Position numbers and translations under genes: made by a program. A DNA stretch of 64,000 bases from Saccharum officinarum (lineage: Eukaryota; Streptophyta; Magnoliopsida; Poales; Poaceae), in assembly GCA_020631735.1 (NCBI GenBank), contig CM036170.1:69827737-69891736 (forward strand). The letters run 5' to 3'. Positions 35,580-47,648 of the stretch are shown piece by piece; the stretch's first letter is position 1; each line of letters begins with the position of its first letter. The notes under the pieces were generated by a model that did not search any database, was not told the DNA's origin, and saw nothing but the letters and a program-made list of their open reading frames with translations.

Positions 35580-37210
35580 TGAAAGGATCAAGATGCCCAA
35601 GAGGGGGGTGAATTGGGCTTTTCTAAAAATTAATTGCAAGAATTAAATCCTACAAGCTAAACTTCACCCCTAGTGCCTACTAGTGTTCCTTGTGATTCTA
35701 CCGATAAAAGTTTTGCACCCTAAGTTCCAATCCTAGACTAGCATGGTAATTTTAGGAAAGTAAACAAGCAATGAAAGTAATGCTCGAAAGTAAATGCTTG
35801 AAAGTAAGGGTTAGGAACACGGCGATGTTTTGCCGAGGTATCGGAGAGTCGCCACTCCCCACTAGTCCTCGTTGGAGCACCCGCGCAAGGGTGTAGCTCC
35901 CCTTGATCCGCGCAAGGATCAAGTGCTCTCTACGGGTTGATTCTTTGACACTCCGTCGCGGCGAATCACCCAAAACCGCTCACAACTTGAGTTGGGTCAC
36001 CCACAATCTCGTCGGATGATCACCAAACTCCCAATCACCACCAAACCGTCTAGGTGATGGCGATCACCAAGAGTAACAAGCTAGAACTCTCACTTGACCA
36101 CAACAAGCCTAATGAGAAGATGGATGCACACTTGCTACACTCTTGTCACTAGAGAGGATTCTTAAACTTTGATTCGCAAATCTCTATCCTCACTAGGGCT
36201 TTTGCACTCTCTTGCACTTCAATGGTGTTTCTCAGCTGAACAAATGAGCAAGAGACCTCTAAAAGAGGTGGAGGGGATGTATTTATACTCCCCTCAAACA
36301 AATCCAACCGTTACCTTTCGAAACAGCCAGACACGCACTGACAGGACGCCCTGTCGACATGACCGGACGCGCCGGTCAGGTGTAACGATCGAAAACCGAA
36401 AACTTGAGCTAAGTGACCGGACGCGCCGATCTGTGATGATCGGACGTGCCGGTCTGAGATGACGGACGCGCCGATCAGGGATGCAAGAGCGTACTGCAAG
36501 AGCTTACTGAAAACTGACCTGACGCATGACCGCGTCCGATCATAGGTGACCGGACGCGTCAGGTCACCACGGGACCTTACTGGAACATGACCGGACGCGC
36601 CGATCATTTCACAGTCGCGTCCGATTACACTGTTTACCCTCTGGAACACGTGTCAGACTGACCACCGCATCTGGTCCTCTTAAGAACCGCGTCCGGTCGA
36701 TCAGTTGAAACCACAGTGAAGTGTTAGTACTGACCGGACGCGTCCGGTCATGACCAGGACGCGTCCGGTCATAGGTAAACGGCTCAAACGTCTTCTAAAC
36801 GCGACGCAACTTGAACCAAGTTGCTTCCAACTGAACTCTGAGCTTTTCTTGAGCTACCTAGTTCTAAGTTTGACAAGTGTGCACCACATCTAAACACAAG
36901 ACTCACCTAGGTCAAGCTACTCGCTCATGCCCCTCTTTATAGTACGGTCAAAGGAAGAAACAAAGATCCTAACGACTATTCCAGATGTATCTCAACACCT
37001 TGACATCCGGAACTAACCGTCCTTAATCTTATCGTTGATCCTTTGAAAATCGAAACGATTTCCATCAAGGGACATGAATACCATATTGCTCAAAGCAGTT
37101 ATCATCTCCATGACCTAACTTATCAACGTTTCTGCAAAACACACGTTAGTCATGGTAATTAAGCGTTGTCATCAATTACCGAAACCAACACCGGGGCCTA
37201 GATGCTTTCA
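35580..37210 (-). repeat. 5' LTR of SIRE-type Copia
   Basis: 1631 bp bounded by TGAAAG and CTTTCA as inverted ends. It is related to the solo LTR at 3268/17878 in its start, its motif array and its ACCGAAACCAAC-like end region. Confidence 0.9.
36350..36775. repeat. CpG-rich GACCGGACGCG array with 20-bp palindrome
   Basis: About ten imperfect copies of TGACCGGACGCGCCG or its complement. At 36731-36750 the sequence TGACCGGACGCGTCCGGTCA is a perfect palindrome. Confidence 0.85.
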
Positions 37211-37860
37211 GAGGCGCCGCTCTAGGCTGCTATTCCCTCGAACGGGGTGAATTCATGCCATGATTCACGCCTCCGAGGCCTCGGCTCTCTACGCTAGTCA
37301 AACCGCAGGGACAGGCGCGTCGCCACAGGGATGATCATGACTCTATGCGTTGTAGCTGTGTCGTCCACAGGGCCACATATGTTAGGGCACGTCGCTACAA
37401 CATCAATGGTCAGGGGCCACTCCTCCAACAGTGGTACGCTACCGACTACAGGACAAGATTGGAGACCTCGGATCTTTCTTCCCAAGAAAGACATCACGTA
37501 ATGCATGCATGTAACCCTGCGTTCCCCTTGCATCTGTAAAGGGGAGGGCAGGGACCATTCTAGACGGACGGACAGAAGGCGAATCCATACGCAATTTGAC
37601 TCATCACGAGCAAGCATTCCACACTTACACATCTTGGGAGCTTCTCCCTCTCTCTCCAGCTTGTAACCCCCTACTACGAGCACCTTGGTACAAGGCAATA
37701 CAAGACTCTCCTCCCCACTGGACGTAGGGTATTCTTCGGTCCGAACCAGTACAAATCGCTTGTGTTCTTCTTGCACACCATCCGGATCTTCTATGCGCAA
37801 ACGCTCATTCACTTGTCGGGGTTAGGGCCGCTGGTCCAAAACACAAGCAGCCTTATTTAT
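37211..37860. repeat. Gypsy LTR-like remnant
   Basis: Contains blocks typical of gypsy LTR ends (GTAAAGGGGAGGGCAG, GGACGTAGGGTATTC, CTTCTTGCACACCATCCGG, TTCACTTGTCGGGGTTAG). The CACACCATC block is shared with bases 15-40 of the window. Frames here show no domain. Confidence 0.4.
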
Positions 37861-38320
37861 AACAGCAACAAGCTATCAGATATACCTACTAGTCTGTACA
37901 GTATCTGACTTATACATCAAAATTCTATGATGAAATATTTACTCATGCATGTGCACCCTTCAAAAAATTGCAGAACTTTATGACCTGATTTGGGCAGCCT
38001 GATGTCTTGAGTTTCGCTGAACTCAAGTTAGCTACTGACAATTTCAACCCTCAATACATTGTTGGAGAAGGCGGATATGGGCCAGTCTATAAGGTTCCTC
38101 ACCTGTCTTTTCCAATTTAATTTGACCTTGTGAAACTACAACTGAGTATTTATCTTATTTGGTATGTATCTTAGATGCATCTAACCTCTGGACCTCTGGT
38201 GACCATGTTGGTCAATGGTCAAAATATACATGTAGATTTTACAGTTACTATGAATTTATTTTGGCAGGGTACACTAACTGATGGAAGAGTGATAGCTGTT
38301 AAACAACTTTCTAAGGCTAA

Positions 38321-38559
38321 GGCCTTTTTCAGATGCACCCCAAAAGTTAGAATTTTTTCACTCTTTCTCCGTCACATCAATCTTTGAACCATGCATGAAG
38401 TAGTAAATGTAGGTAAAAAAAAATTAATTACACAGTTTAGTTGGAAATCACGAGATGAATCTTTTGAGCCTAGTTGGTCCACGATTGAACAATATTTATC
38501 AAATAAGACGAAAGTGGTACTATTCACGGGTTCAAAATATTTACAATCTAAACGTGGCC
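38321..38559. mobile_element. Tourist-like MITE in kinase pseudogene
   Basis: Begins GGCCTTTTT and ends ACGTGGCC, flanked by TAA (38318-38320 and 38560-38562). The internal text (GATGAATCTTTTGAGCCTAG) is shared with the MITEs at 44599 and 45080. Confidence 0.8.
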
Positions 38560-38669
38560 TAAATCATCTCTTCATGGGAAAAGACAGTTCGTAGCAGAGG
38601 TTGCTACAATTTCAGCTGTCCAACATAGAAATCTTGTCAAACTGCACATGGGTGCTGCATTGACAGTAA

Positions 38670-38900
38670 GGGCATGTTTGGTTTGCATGAGTTAAAGTTT
38701 AACTCTCATCACATTAATGTTCCCTCAAATGTATGGAGTACTAAATGTAGACTAATTGTATGCATGTTGGCATAGATTAGGAGTAATTTACGAGACGAAT
38801 CTATTAAGCCTAATTAGTCCAAGATTGGAAATTTTTTTGTCAAATAAGACGAAAGTGCTACAGTGTTTGTTAAACTTTAACTCCTCCAACCAAACACCCC
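38670..38900. mobile_element. Tourist-like MITE in kinase exon
   Basis: Termini GGGCATGTTTGGTTTG and CCAACCAAACACCCC, with TAA on both sides (38667-38669, 38901-38903). The kinase coding sequence (CCIDS...THLLVYEYLE) reads across once the 231-bp element is ignored. Confidence 0.88.
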
Positions 38901-39232
38901 TAACACGCATTTGTTGGTTTATGAATACCTTGAAAATGGAAGCCTGGATCGAGCTCTCTTTGGTGAGAACACTTGTGCTTTTATTTTTCTCTCTCTTTTT
39001 TTTTGGTGAAACGAAATTGCCTTCATTTCGTCCCCAATAAAGTTTTGTCATCATCTAAATTTCAAGGTCTTATTTCTGCATCCACAGGAGATAGTAGCTT
39101 GAAACTAGACTGGTCAACACGCTTTGAGATTATTTTAGGCATTGCAAGAGGCCTAGCTTATCTACATGAGGAGTCCAACATCTGCATTGTGCATAGGGAT
39201 ATAAAAGCCAGCAATGTTCTACTTGACACCAA

Positions 39233-39974
39233 AGGAGGGCAACAGGAAGGAGGGGAACAGGAGCAACTTTTGAGAGGCTTGCAACTTTGTTGGGTTTCAA
39301 TGCTTGATATATAGCTCACTACAAGTTGCCTAGGAAACCCACTACTAGTTTCTACTTTTGTTTGACATGTCATTTGGACCTCTACGTTGGTGTTTGACAT
39401 GTTATTTGGACCTCTATGTTGGCATCTAATATGGTACTATGATGACATGTTATATAGATTTGGTTTGTCGCCGTTAATGCAATATGTGTGAAATTAATTT
39501 GTTGCGTGATATTAAATTCGGTTTATATGGAATGTCAGCTGAAATGCTATTGAATTTTTTTAAAAAAAATTGTATATAAAATGTCAACTTGCTGATCCAA
39601 AACAGGGGTAAAAACATAAATGTCAAACTAAAATAAGGGTAAAAACGCATGGGCAAAGTTGTCCTTTTGTCTAAAAGTTAACACCGTTAGAGAGACTTCC
39701 CAGATAAGAGTAAGTCTCCATTCGTTTTGAAATCACAGGGTAAAATCACAAAATTAAAAAAAACGAGGGTAAAATCATAATTTTGCTTAAAAACAAACAT
39801 AGAAACGCTTAAGCCTCCCCCACTTTTTTTTTATTCCGCGAAAGGAAGAGCAGAGGCAGGAAAGCTACCTAACGTGCCCCCCGAGGACCGAGGCCTAAAA
39901 CCTACACAAAATCTCTCTCCCACCGTCACTGGACGGCGGCCATCTCTTCGCCGACCCAAAACGCCGGCGCAGCC
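39233..39974. other. Intergenic region upstream of NUFIP-like gene
   Basis: AT-rich. It holds a two-copy tandem repeat of about 31 bases (39360-39423, TTTGACATG...GGACCTCTA) and, near the gene, a GC-rich presumed 5' UTR. No clear TATA box. Confidence 0.6.
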
Positions 39975-42900
39975 ATGCGCCCCTTCCACCCTCCCCGCCC
40001 CAACCCTAACCAATACCACCGCGCACGGCCCGGCGGCGACCCGGGCCCGCCTCACCTTCCCGGTACCCCCATGCACCCCGCCTTCCCGCCGCCTGTCCCC
40101 AACCTCGCCGCCGCCGCCGCCAACCCCATGGCTGCAGCGGCGGCGGCCAACCCTTTCCTGGCGCTGCAGATCCTCGGCCATGCCCAGCAGCTCCAGAATC
40201 TCGGTTTCCTCGCTGCCGCCGCGCTCCAGCAGCAGCAGCAGGCGCCGTTCTTTCCCGGAGGGTTCCCGGCGAACCCCAATCAGTTTGCGCCCTTCGCAGG
40301 CGGCCTGCCGCCTGCGGGTTTCAGTGGCGGCGGGGCGTTTCGTCCAGGCGGTGCTGGGATTTGTGGGCCGCGGCCACCCAGTCCCATGATGAGCCCTGCG
40401 GGGAACGGTTCCAACAACAACAACGCTGGAAGCGGTGGAACCTTGAGGCCGATTCTCAACGTTGGGAGGAAGGACCACAACAGCAAAGCCGGCAGCGGTG
40501 GCACTCTGGGGTCGATTCTCGACGTTGGGAGGAAGGACCGGAATAGCAGTGCTGGCAGCAACGGCGAGGTGATTGAATCATGTGCCGTTATTTGTTGAAA
40601 TTGATCTATGGGTATGAACTAACACTAGGCATTTGCATTGGCATAGATTTCTCTTGTGCAGACCTTTTCATGGATATTAGTAGGACTTGATATTAAGATG
40701 GCCACTCCATATGCTTAAGATTCCAATCGTTGTGCTGGATACCAAGCATGATTTTCAGTAGAGATAAACCACGCTGTATTGCAATCAAACAATAAATTTT
40801 TAACCTAACATTGCTGAGTCACCTGATCTCCCATCGAAGTTTCCACCATATCATATGAGCGAGGCTAACTCTATTCATGATGCCCTTTGTTCATTTGCAC
40901 ATTGGTTGTTTGAACCTTTTGGTGGTCAAGTTATATTCCTCTTACACTATAACTTTTCTTAGATTGGTTCCTTATTTCTTTTAAGTGTTTGTATTGTATC
41001 ATCTTATGTTATTACCATCTGTTAATAATTGTGTAGATAAGTTTAACATCGGCAGCCGTAACCTATTCTGTTTAGATTATTGCGTTTCAGTGACATTTTT
41101 TCCCATTAATTAACGAAGGTATCAACTCATTTAATTTCTGATTTGTTGAATATAACAGGTGTATCACTTTGAGAATAAAGCAGATGTCAGCATATCTAAT
41201 TTTGCCTCTGAAAGTGGGAACAAAATAACAGATCAGAAATCAGGATTTATAACAGATCAGAAATCAGGATTTAGCGCTGGAAGAGATGGTAGAGGTGGCA
41301 GGCAATTTGGTGCCTTTAGAGGGAGGGGCAGAGGAAGGCACCCTAATCAAAGTCATGGAAGAAGTAGGGTGATCTATGAAATGCTGTTAACCATACATAT
41401 TAATTCTTTTCACCTCTTGCTTTTTAACATTCATACACTCTAAGATTGCTAAATTAAACAATGACTACGTTCTCTCCGTATTCAAGGAGCTGGGATCGTA
41501 TGTTTTGGACTGAAGCTATGCTAAATGTTAATCATCAAGTTGGAGCGTATTTCATCATTGCAAGTCTGCAATGCATTCTTTTTCCAACAATATGTAAAAC
41601 TAGCCTTCACATCCACTTAACCTTGAACCTTTTTGTGGGAAAATAAAAAAATATCTTTCTAAGATATCTGCCACTGTTGTTTCATCATCTATCTTATTGA
41701 ATAACATCTCTCCAACTAACTGACATGATTATTTCATCACTTTATCAGGAAGCAACAACTTGGGAGAAATAAAATCAAACTTCATGGGGCACAAAAGTTC
41801 AGCATCAGGACATTGCAGTGATATTCCAGCTCCAGCATCTGGTGGACACCGAAAGTATGACTTACCAAATAGTGTATTTTACTGTTAATATCATTGCTAT
41901 TACTAAGAAGCCAGCTATACGTGTCTGATCGAGAAGAACCAGATTAAGTGTTAGTGATGTCGGCATCTCTTCTAGTCTGTTTGGAGTTAAAATGACTTCA
42001 GACCTTTTTATTATGCCTTTTACCACATTTTCGTGTTAAGTACTCCCTCCAATCTCAAAAGCTTGTCGACAAGCTTTGGTCTAACTTGAAAACTACAAAC
42101 ATCGATAACTATTACATTATTTAGTTTGGACACATGTAGTTTATATGTGCATATTTGTATTAAGAATACCTGCAAAACCTCTTAAATTTTGAGGATTTTA
42201 ATAATATTATTCTAGAAGAAATTAGTGGTCAAAGATATGCATGGAAGACCATTCAAAGTCAAATGTGTCAGATAGTTTTGACCGGAGGTAGTACTTAGGT
42301 AGCTTGGATATAACGTCCACAGCTCAGTTAGTATGCTTATGTTGCCATCAAACCCTCAGAACTTCATATGCCTTTATTTTTAGAATATTTGAAGCACATG
42401 CTTCTCTGGTGATTTTTTAATGTCTAGAAACAGCTTGATATGCTAGGACAGCACATTGAACAAGAGAGCCTCAACTTCATAGTTTTTCTGCATTCACTTT
42501 CTATTGGTGCATTTTTATTTGTGTCTTCGAAGTATATCTGCCTAGCCTCCCGTTCTTTATTGCTGTACAAACACAAATTAATCATTGGGTTACAGATTCC
42601 TATTTCTTACGGAAAACATGTACTTGCAGACCCCCTCCAATAGTTTACGACTCAAATGAAGTTAAACGATGGGTAGAGGCACGAAAGAAGAACTACCCTA
42701 CAAGTGTCAACGTAAATAAGGTCCATGCTTGTACCGTCCTTTTACTAGGCCTGACCAACTTCATGTCTAAATGAAAGGAACATTTACTGACCAGCTGCTT
42801 ATGTACTAAAAAATGCAGAAGTTAAAGTCAGATAATGAAAACAAGGACAAAGATGCCCAGCTACGACGTCAGGTTATCCTATATTTGTTATTATGAATTT

Positions 42901-43951
42901 ATGATCATGATGTACCTTCTCATTTTTGAAGGAAAATGGAATTGGTTTGGCTTTAAATGATTTCTAATTACTGCCTCTCCAGTCACAAATAAGTGATGTT
43001 TTGGGGTTCCAAGTCAACCATTCCAAAATTTGTTTTCATACTATTTCTTATGTGTAGATTTGTCTTGAAATGTTTCGTAGAACATTTTGTAGCAAAAGGT
43101 ACTAGTCAAAGTTGTGTTTTGAAGACTGTCTCGATGTCTAAAATGTTACTTATTTGTGACTGGAGGGAGTATAAGTGCTGTCTCAGCATTCAAGTAGTGG
43201 GCACATAAATGTTGATGATATGATTCTATTATTTCAATAAGGAAATGTAAGTTGGTTTGGCTCTTAGATGCTACTGTTTTATTTGGTGCAGGAACTGAAG
43301 GAAGTCCTAGCAAAGCAGCAAGAACTGGGTTTTGACCTACCTGAGCTACCGCCTGGCTATCTATCAGACACTGGGGACCAATGCATCGAAAATAAAAATA
43401 ATAGGAAAAGTCAATGCAGGGATTCTCATTTTGGAAATCGTTTCAGTAATAACAAAAGACCGAGGTATGAGCGTGGAGGTTTTCAGTCTAAAAGATCTAA
43501 GCTATGGAACCGTACTCCTCGCGCTGATGATGCAATGGCCAAGAGCAGAGAACCAACCCTCCTGCAGAAGCTTCTTAGCTCTGATATCAAGAGGGATAGA
43601 CATAGACTTCTCCACGTGTTCAAATTCATGACCTTGAACAATTTCTTTAAGGATTGGCCTGATAAGGCTCTACAGTTTCCTAGTGTTAAGGTGAATCAGA
43701 TTGAAATAGGAAGTAATATTGGTACAGACGACTTGGAGAATGCCGAGATGGCCAACGACAGCATCCTTGGTGTAAACGAAAATGGTGATTGGAAAGAGTT
43801 GAGGTCGATTGATGAAGAAGATACCGATAGTGCCAACCACAACGATGAAGATGTCGATGGTGTCAGTGCTGACAGCAGCATTGAGGACAGGGCCGAGGAG
43901 GATGCGTATGAAGAGCAGTTTAATGAGCCTGAAGATGATACCGCAGTCTGA
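39975..43951 (+). CDS. NUFIP-like protein (box C/D snoRNP assembly)
   Basis: Six exons: 39975-40568, 41159-41363, 41749-41854, 42630-42720, 42819-42872, 43292-43951, giving 569 residues with consistent phases. The N-terminal ~130 residues are Pro/Ala/Gln-rich. An Arg/Gly-rich patch follows in exon 2. The diagnostic NUFIP1 domain is at ~305-332 (NEVKRWVEARKKNYPT). After a Lys-rich helix comes a basic region, a conserved block TLLQKLLSSDIKRDRHRLL and an acidic tail. Family members bridge snoRNP proteins and the R2TP chaperone in the nucleus, supporting rRNA modification. An internal near-duplication, GGTLxxILxVGRKD, occurs at ~155-190. Two Stowaway MITEs sit in introns 3 and 5. The start is the first ATG with an uninterrupted exon. 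Confidence 0.88.
42043..42291. mobile_element. Stowaway-like MITE in NUFIP intron 3
   Basis: CTCCCTCCAATCTCAAAAGC at the left and ACCGGAGGTAG at the right, flanked by TA (42041-42042 and 42292-42293). Confidence 0.82.
42971..43169. mobile_element. Stowaway-like MITE in NUFIP intron 5
   Basis: Inverted ends CTGCCTCTCCAGTCACAAAT and ATTTGTGACTGGAGGGAG with TA on both sides; 199 bp. Confidence 0.88.
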
Positions 43952-44598
43952 AAATTTTACTGAACCGGGTATCCAAATTAAAGACGAATTGCTTCTCCTT
44001 GTGTAAAGTTTACTTTGCACACCACATTCTATAGCTCTTCGCATATTCGAGGAGAGGTCTGGTGTTTAAAGAAACTTTGTTGTAGTTGAATTGTTATGTT
44101 ATCTCCCGGGAATGAATATATATACACATTACATTTCGTCGATGCGCGTTTCTTTCCTGAATGTATACAAAAAAAAACACAGCAGCATGTTCTCCGCAAT
44201 GGTCTTGCCCTCGTTCCTCGCAGGACCAGTCTCCCAGCATTCTGCGCAAAGAGCTACAAGGCATGTATGTACGAACTTTAAAATTCAAACTTTGTAATCT
44301 TTGACTAAAAATTAGCCTAATCATACAAGAAATTTATACTACAAAAGCAGCTATATTCAACTTGTGTTCCTATAAATTATATATCGTAGGTCAAAATATA
44401 TTCTTAAAGACCATGCCAAGTCCAATTCAGGTCATCTTATGCTAAGCCCTGACATACAAATCTAACGGCCTCCTCGGAACATGGGGGAAAAAAATCCTGT
44501 TCGTGCGTTCTTTCATGTGAAATTGAACTCATTTTTATAAAATTTCTGAGTGAGTCCTGTGAAATCTTTGTTCCAAATAGGCCCTTCAAAAGAGCACT

Positions 44599-44839
44599 GG
44601 GCCTTGTTTATTAAACTTTCAAATTCCAAATTTTTACACTCTCTCCATCACATCAATCTTTAGACGCATGTATGGAGCACTAAATGTAGATAAAAAATAA
44701 CTAATTACACAGTTTATCTGTAATTTGCGAGATGAATCTTTTGAGCCTAATTAATCCATGATTGGACACTAATTGCCAAATACAAACGAAAGTGCTGCAG
44801 TAACTCAGATTGAAAAAAGTTGTCATCTAAACGAGGCCC
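44599..44839. mobile_element. Tourist-like MITE
   Basis: Ends GGGCCTTGTTTA and TAAACGAGGCCC. The internal text is shared with 38321-38559 and 45080-45308. The target duplication is not clear. Confidence 0.75.
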
Positions 44840-45079
44840 TAGCATCGATCCTTGCTTTGCTGCTCCGAGATGCAACGTGGCGCACACGCACATACACAAG
44901 CCTGATCAGAGAAGAGGCACAGAGCCATATTGTTCGCTCAACGCCGGACGCTATTGGCGCTGTAGCGTGGTGTAGACATGCCATGCCGAGGCTTTTACTC
45001 CGTCTTTACCCTCTCGAGGACGGCGCTTGAATGCCGGAAGAGGAGCCGAGATTTGTCGCCCGATCCCCTCTCATGGCCT

Positions 45080-45308
45080 GGCCTTGTTTAGGTGGCCAAA
45101 TACACCTATTTTTTTTTTCACAGTACATGTCACATCGAATCTTTAACGCATGTAGGAAACATTAAATGTAGATAAAAAAATAATTAATTATACAGTTTGT
45201 CTGTAAATGTCGAGACGAATCTTTTAAGCCTTGTTAGTCTATGGTTAGACAAATTTTGCTAAATAACAACGAAAAGTGCTACAAGAATTTTTCTCAAAAA
45301 TTTCTGGG
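45080..45308. mobile_element. Tourist-like MITE, right end decayed
   Basis: Starts GGCCTTGTTTAGG and has the family core (AATCTTTAACGCATG, GAGACGAATCTTTTAAGCC). The matching right terminus is not recognisable. Confidence 0.65.
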
Positions 45309-46113
45309 ATGCCAGCTGATTTTCAGAGCACACTAAAGGCGACGCACACTTGGATACAGCCTAGTAGTGGTACCAGTAGTAGATCGCTCGTCGGCCATCG
45401 CTGTGCTGTGCGCGAGCAAGCAGCCATGCCTGGAGTGTGCTGTGGACTCTGGTCTAGTGGTCTCTGGACTGGGACCGCCGCATTGATGCGGCATTCAAGT
45501 CGGGCGCGAGCGCTGCACGCACGCACATGGCACCGGCGCCCTCCGCTCCGGCTCCGGTTCCGTCTCAGTCCGGTTTCCCAGCGCGCTGCTGCCGGCTGCC
45601 GCAACGCCACGGCCTACAGAGGCAGCCGCATTCATATCCGCATTCATTCGCGCGCAGGGGCAGCCGCCGGGTGGCTAGCGACCGCCGACGACCAGCGAGC
45701 GGCGGCTTCCACAGTTGCACTGCACTGGCAGATGGAGATGGATGGGCCTGGAGCCCTGGACAGATCGCGATCGCGGATCGCGGGGGACCAGGCCGCGCGG
45801 GCAGTTTTGCTGTGATTCTCACCGGCTGCTATGAACTACTGCAACCTGGCAACGTTTCTCATGTGTAGAAAATCGCCCCGGCCAGGAACACTCTTGGTTT
45901 GGAGGGGAGAGGCAGTAGTGAGTAGCGACACCAGTTGCTTTGGTTAGCTCGCTAAAGACACGCTGCAACGACCTCGCCACAAACTGCAGCTCGACCAGGC
46001 CCGGCCCTGCTTCATCGGTAGTTCGGTACACACTTCACCCCGGCCGGACACGACTCCGGCCGGCACGCACGCTGCCGTCAGTCAGAGTCACACTCACACG
46101 GTCACAGTTGTAG

Positions 46114-46120
46114 TATATAG
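46114..46120 (+). promoter_or_regulatory. TATA box of lipid-transfer gene
   Basis: TATATAG within TTGTAGTATATAGCAG, 92 bases before the ATG at 46212. Confidence 0.5.
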
Positions 46121-46211
46121 CAGTCAGGTCACTTCTCAGCAAAGCGCGCAAGAAACCACCACCACCTCGGCTAGCTAGCATTAGCATTAGCATTAGCAGT
46201 AGGAGCATAGC

Positions 46212-47648
46212 ATGGCAATGCCGGGGCGGCCTACGACGGTGCTTGTTGCAGCGCTGGCCGTGGCGCTGGCGTTCGGGATGGCGTCGGCGCAGGGGCCGGC
46301 CGCCGCCCCTGGCCCGGCGCCCGGGATCAGCGAGGAGTGCTTCAACGCGGTGCTCAATATGTCGGACTGCCTGACGTACGTGACGGCCGGGAGCACGACG
46401 CGGCACCCGGACAAGCCCTGCTGCCCGGAGCTGGCCGGGCTGCTCGAGTCCCACCCCGTCTGCCTCTGCCAGCTGCTGGCCGGCGGCGCCGAGTCCTACG
46501 GCGTCAGCGTCGACTACAAGCGCGCGCTCGCGCTCCCGGGGATCTGCCGCCTCACCGCGCCGCCCGTCGCCGCATGCGCAGGTACGTACGCGCGGTCACG
46601 CGCACTACTACCAATCTACCATGAACGATGTCGTGCTTTTGCACAGTCAGCCAGTCAAATCCATTCGTAGCTGAATTTTGCTTACTGTTCTTGCAAAAAT
46701 ATGAAAAGGGAGCACAGCAAGAAAATCCCCCTCCTTGCTCATGTATTTCAACCCAAGCATTGCTTTTTGTAGTACGACGATACAGTTACTAAATGGGAGT
46801 TTCTGTAGCTTCTTCTTCACATACCTCACTTAAACTAAAGACCATGGCTTGATTACGTTTTAAGTTTGAGTGAACTATTTTGATCTGCAGCTTTCGGAGT
46901 CCCTCTCCCCCCGGGCTTGGTGCCTACTGCCGCGCCCGTTTCAGGCCTCTATCCATCTTCTGGCGGCCCAGAAGTACCGGGTAAGTGGTAACTTTACTAT
47001 TATTTACTTGCTTTGATTTGACTCTCTCAGTCCTTTGCTAGCTCATACTCCTATCTTTGTTGGAGATGTATCATTTGCACACCTCTGTTAAACCAGCTCT
47101 GTAGGATTAAAGCATTGAAAGCGCTGACACTGAAATAGGTAACCAGACCAGCATATGTGCAAGAAAAATTATGAAAAACAGACCATTTCTTAGCTTTTTT
47201 TTTTGAAATGTCACCGGGGGAGATTGTTTCCCCCACCTGAATTTTATTTCAAAATTTTGAGGTACAGGTTACATTTGTTCTGCCACAAAATGTTGCTCGC
47301 TCGCTTCCTGGAAATCCATAGATCCCCTTAAGCATGCTATGAGAGAGAAGAGAATAGAGAATATTAACACTAAATATCCATCAGTGACAGCTCTTAATTA
47401 ATTTCTGTGCTACTGATGTTAACCGATGCTCTGTAGAGGTTCCCTCAGCAGTTGTCAGTTTGTCACGCTCACACATTCTTAGATTGCCTACTTGCTCTGT
47501 AACTTTGCCTCCGATGACATCGCTGTTGTGTTGTGCAGCCAACACGCCGGCCGGGTCAGCCAAATCCTCAAGCCACGCCCCGGGACGCGTCACCGCCGTC
47601 GGCCTCATCGCCCTCGCCATCACGGCCGCCGCCGGGATTATGTTCTAG
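46212..47648 (+). CDS. GPI-anchored non-specific lipid-transfer protein (LTPG-like)
   Basis: Three exons: 46212-46581, 46891-46980, 47539-47648, encoding 189 residues. An N-terminal signal peptide (~1-26, ending ASA) is followed by a Pro/Ala linker. The eight-cysteine motif is C43, C53, C70-C71, C84-x-C86, C112, C122, the hydrophobic pocket fold of plant lipid-transfer proteins. Exon 2 gives a Pro/Ser-rich linker. Exon 3 gives small residues (SSSHAPG) and a hydrophobic tail (VGLIALAITAAAGIMF), as expected for GPI attachment. The protein should be secreted to the outer plasma membrane, where LTPGs help export cuticular lipids. All splice sites are GT-AG with matching phase 1. Confidence 0.9.

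Larger units (their letters stand above)
33250..37210 (-). mobile_element. SIRE/Maximus-type Copia retrotransposon, truncated at gap
   Basis: On the minus strand: 5' LTR (37210-35580), primer binding site, then a long gag region running into the gap. Protease, integrase, reverse transcriptase and the 3' LTR are not in the window, presumably lost or hidden in the gap. The flank beyond the LTR is GAGGC (37211-37215); its partner cannot be checked. Confidence 0.88.
37969..39232 (+). pseudogene. LRR receptor-like kinase fragment, broken
   Basis: Five exon pieces of a kinase resembling the LRR-VIII/At1g56130 group: AELKLATDNFNPQYIVGEGG (38010-38093, glycine-rich loop), GTLTDGRVIAVKQLS (38268-38312, catalytic Lys), FVAEVATISAVQHRNLVKLH (38588-38650), LVYEYLENGSLDRALFG (38909-38963), and [20 protein letters not shown] up to [14 protein letters not shown] (39088-39232). 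An extra base near 38000 shifts the frame, two Tourist MITEs interrupt the exons, the DFG and C-lobe are gone, and no extracellular domain lies upstream. It is clearly non-functional. Confidence 0.9.
43952..46211. other. Intergenic region with two MITEs
   Basis: Presumed 3' UTR of the NUFIP-like gene (to about 44300), then two Tourist-type elements and a GC-rich stretch (45320-46100). That stretch has overlapping open frames lacking any domain and probably includes upstream sequence of the lipid-transfer gene. Confidence 0.6.

Noticed and set aside
45276..45868. Open frames of 113-179 codons
   Set aside because: Overlapping frames on both strands, Arg/Ala-rich, no domain or splice support, beginning in a MITE.
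46035..46454. 139-codon minus-strand frame over the lipid-transfer gene
   Set aside because: Antisense shadow of exon 1 and its promoter.
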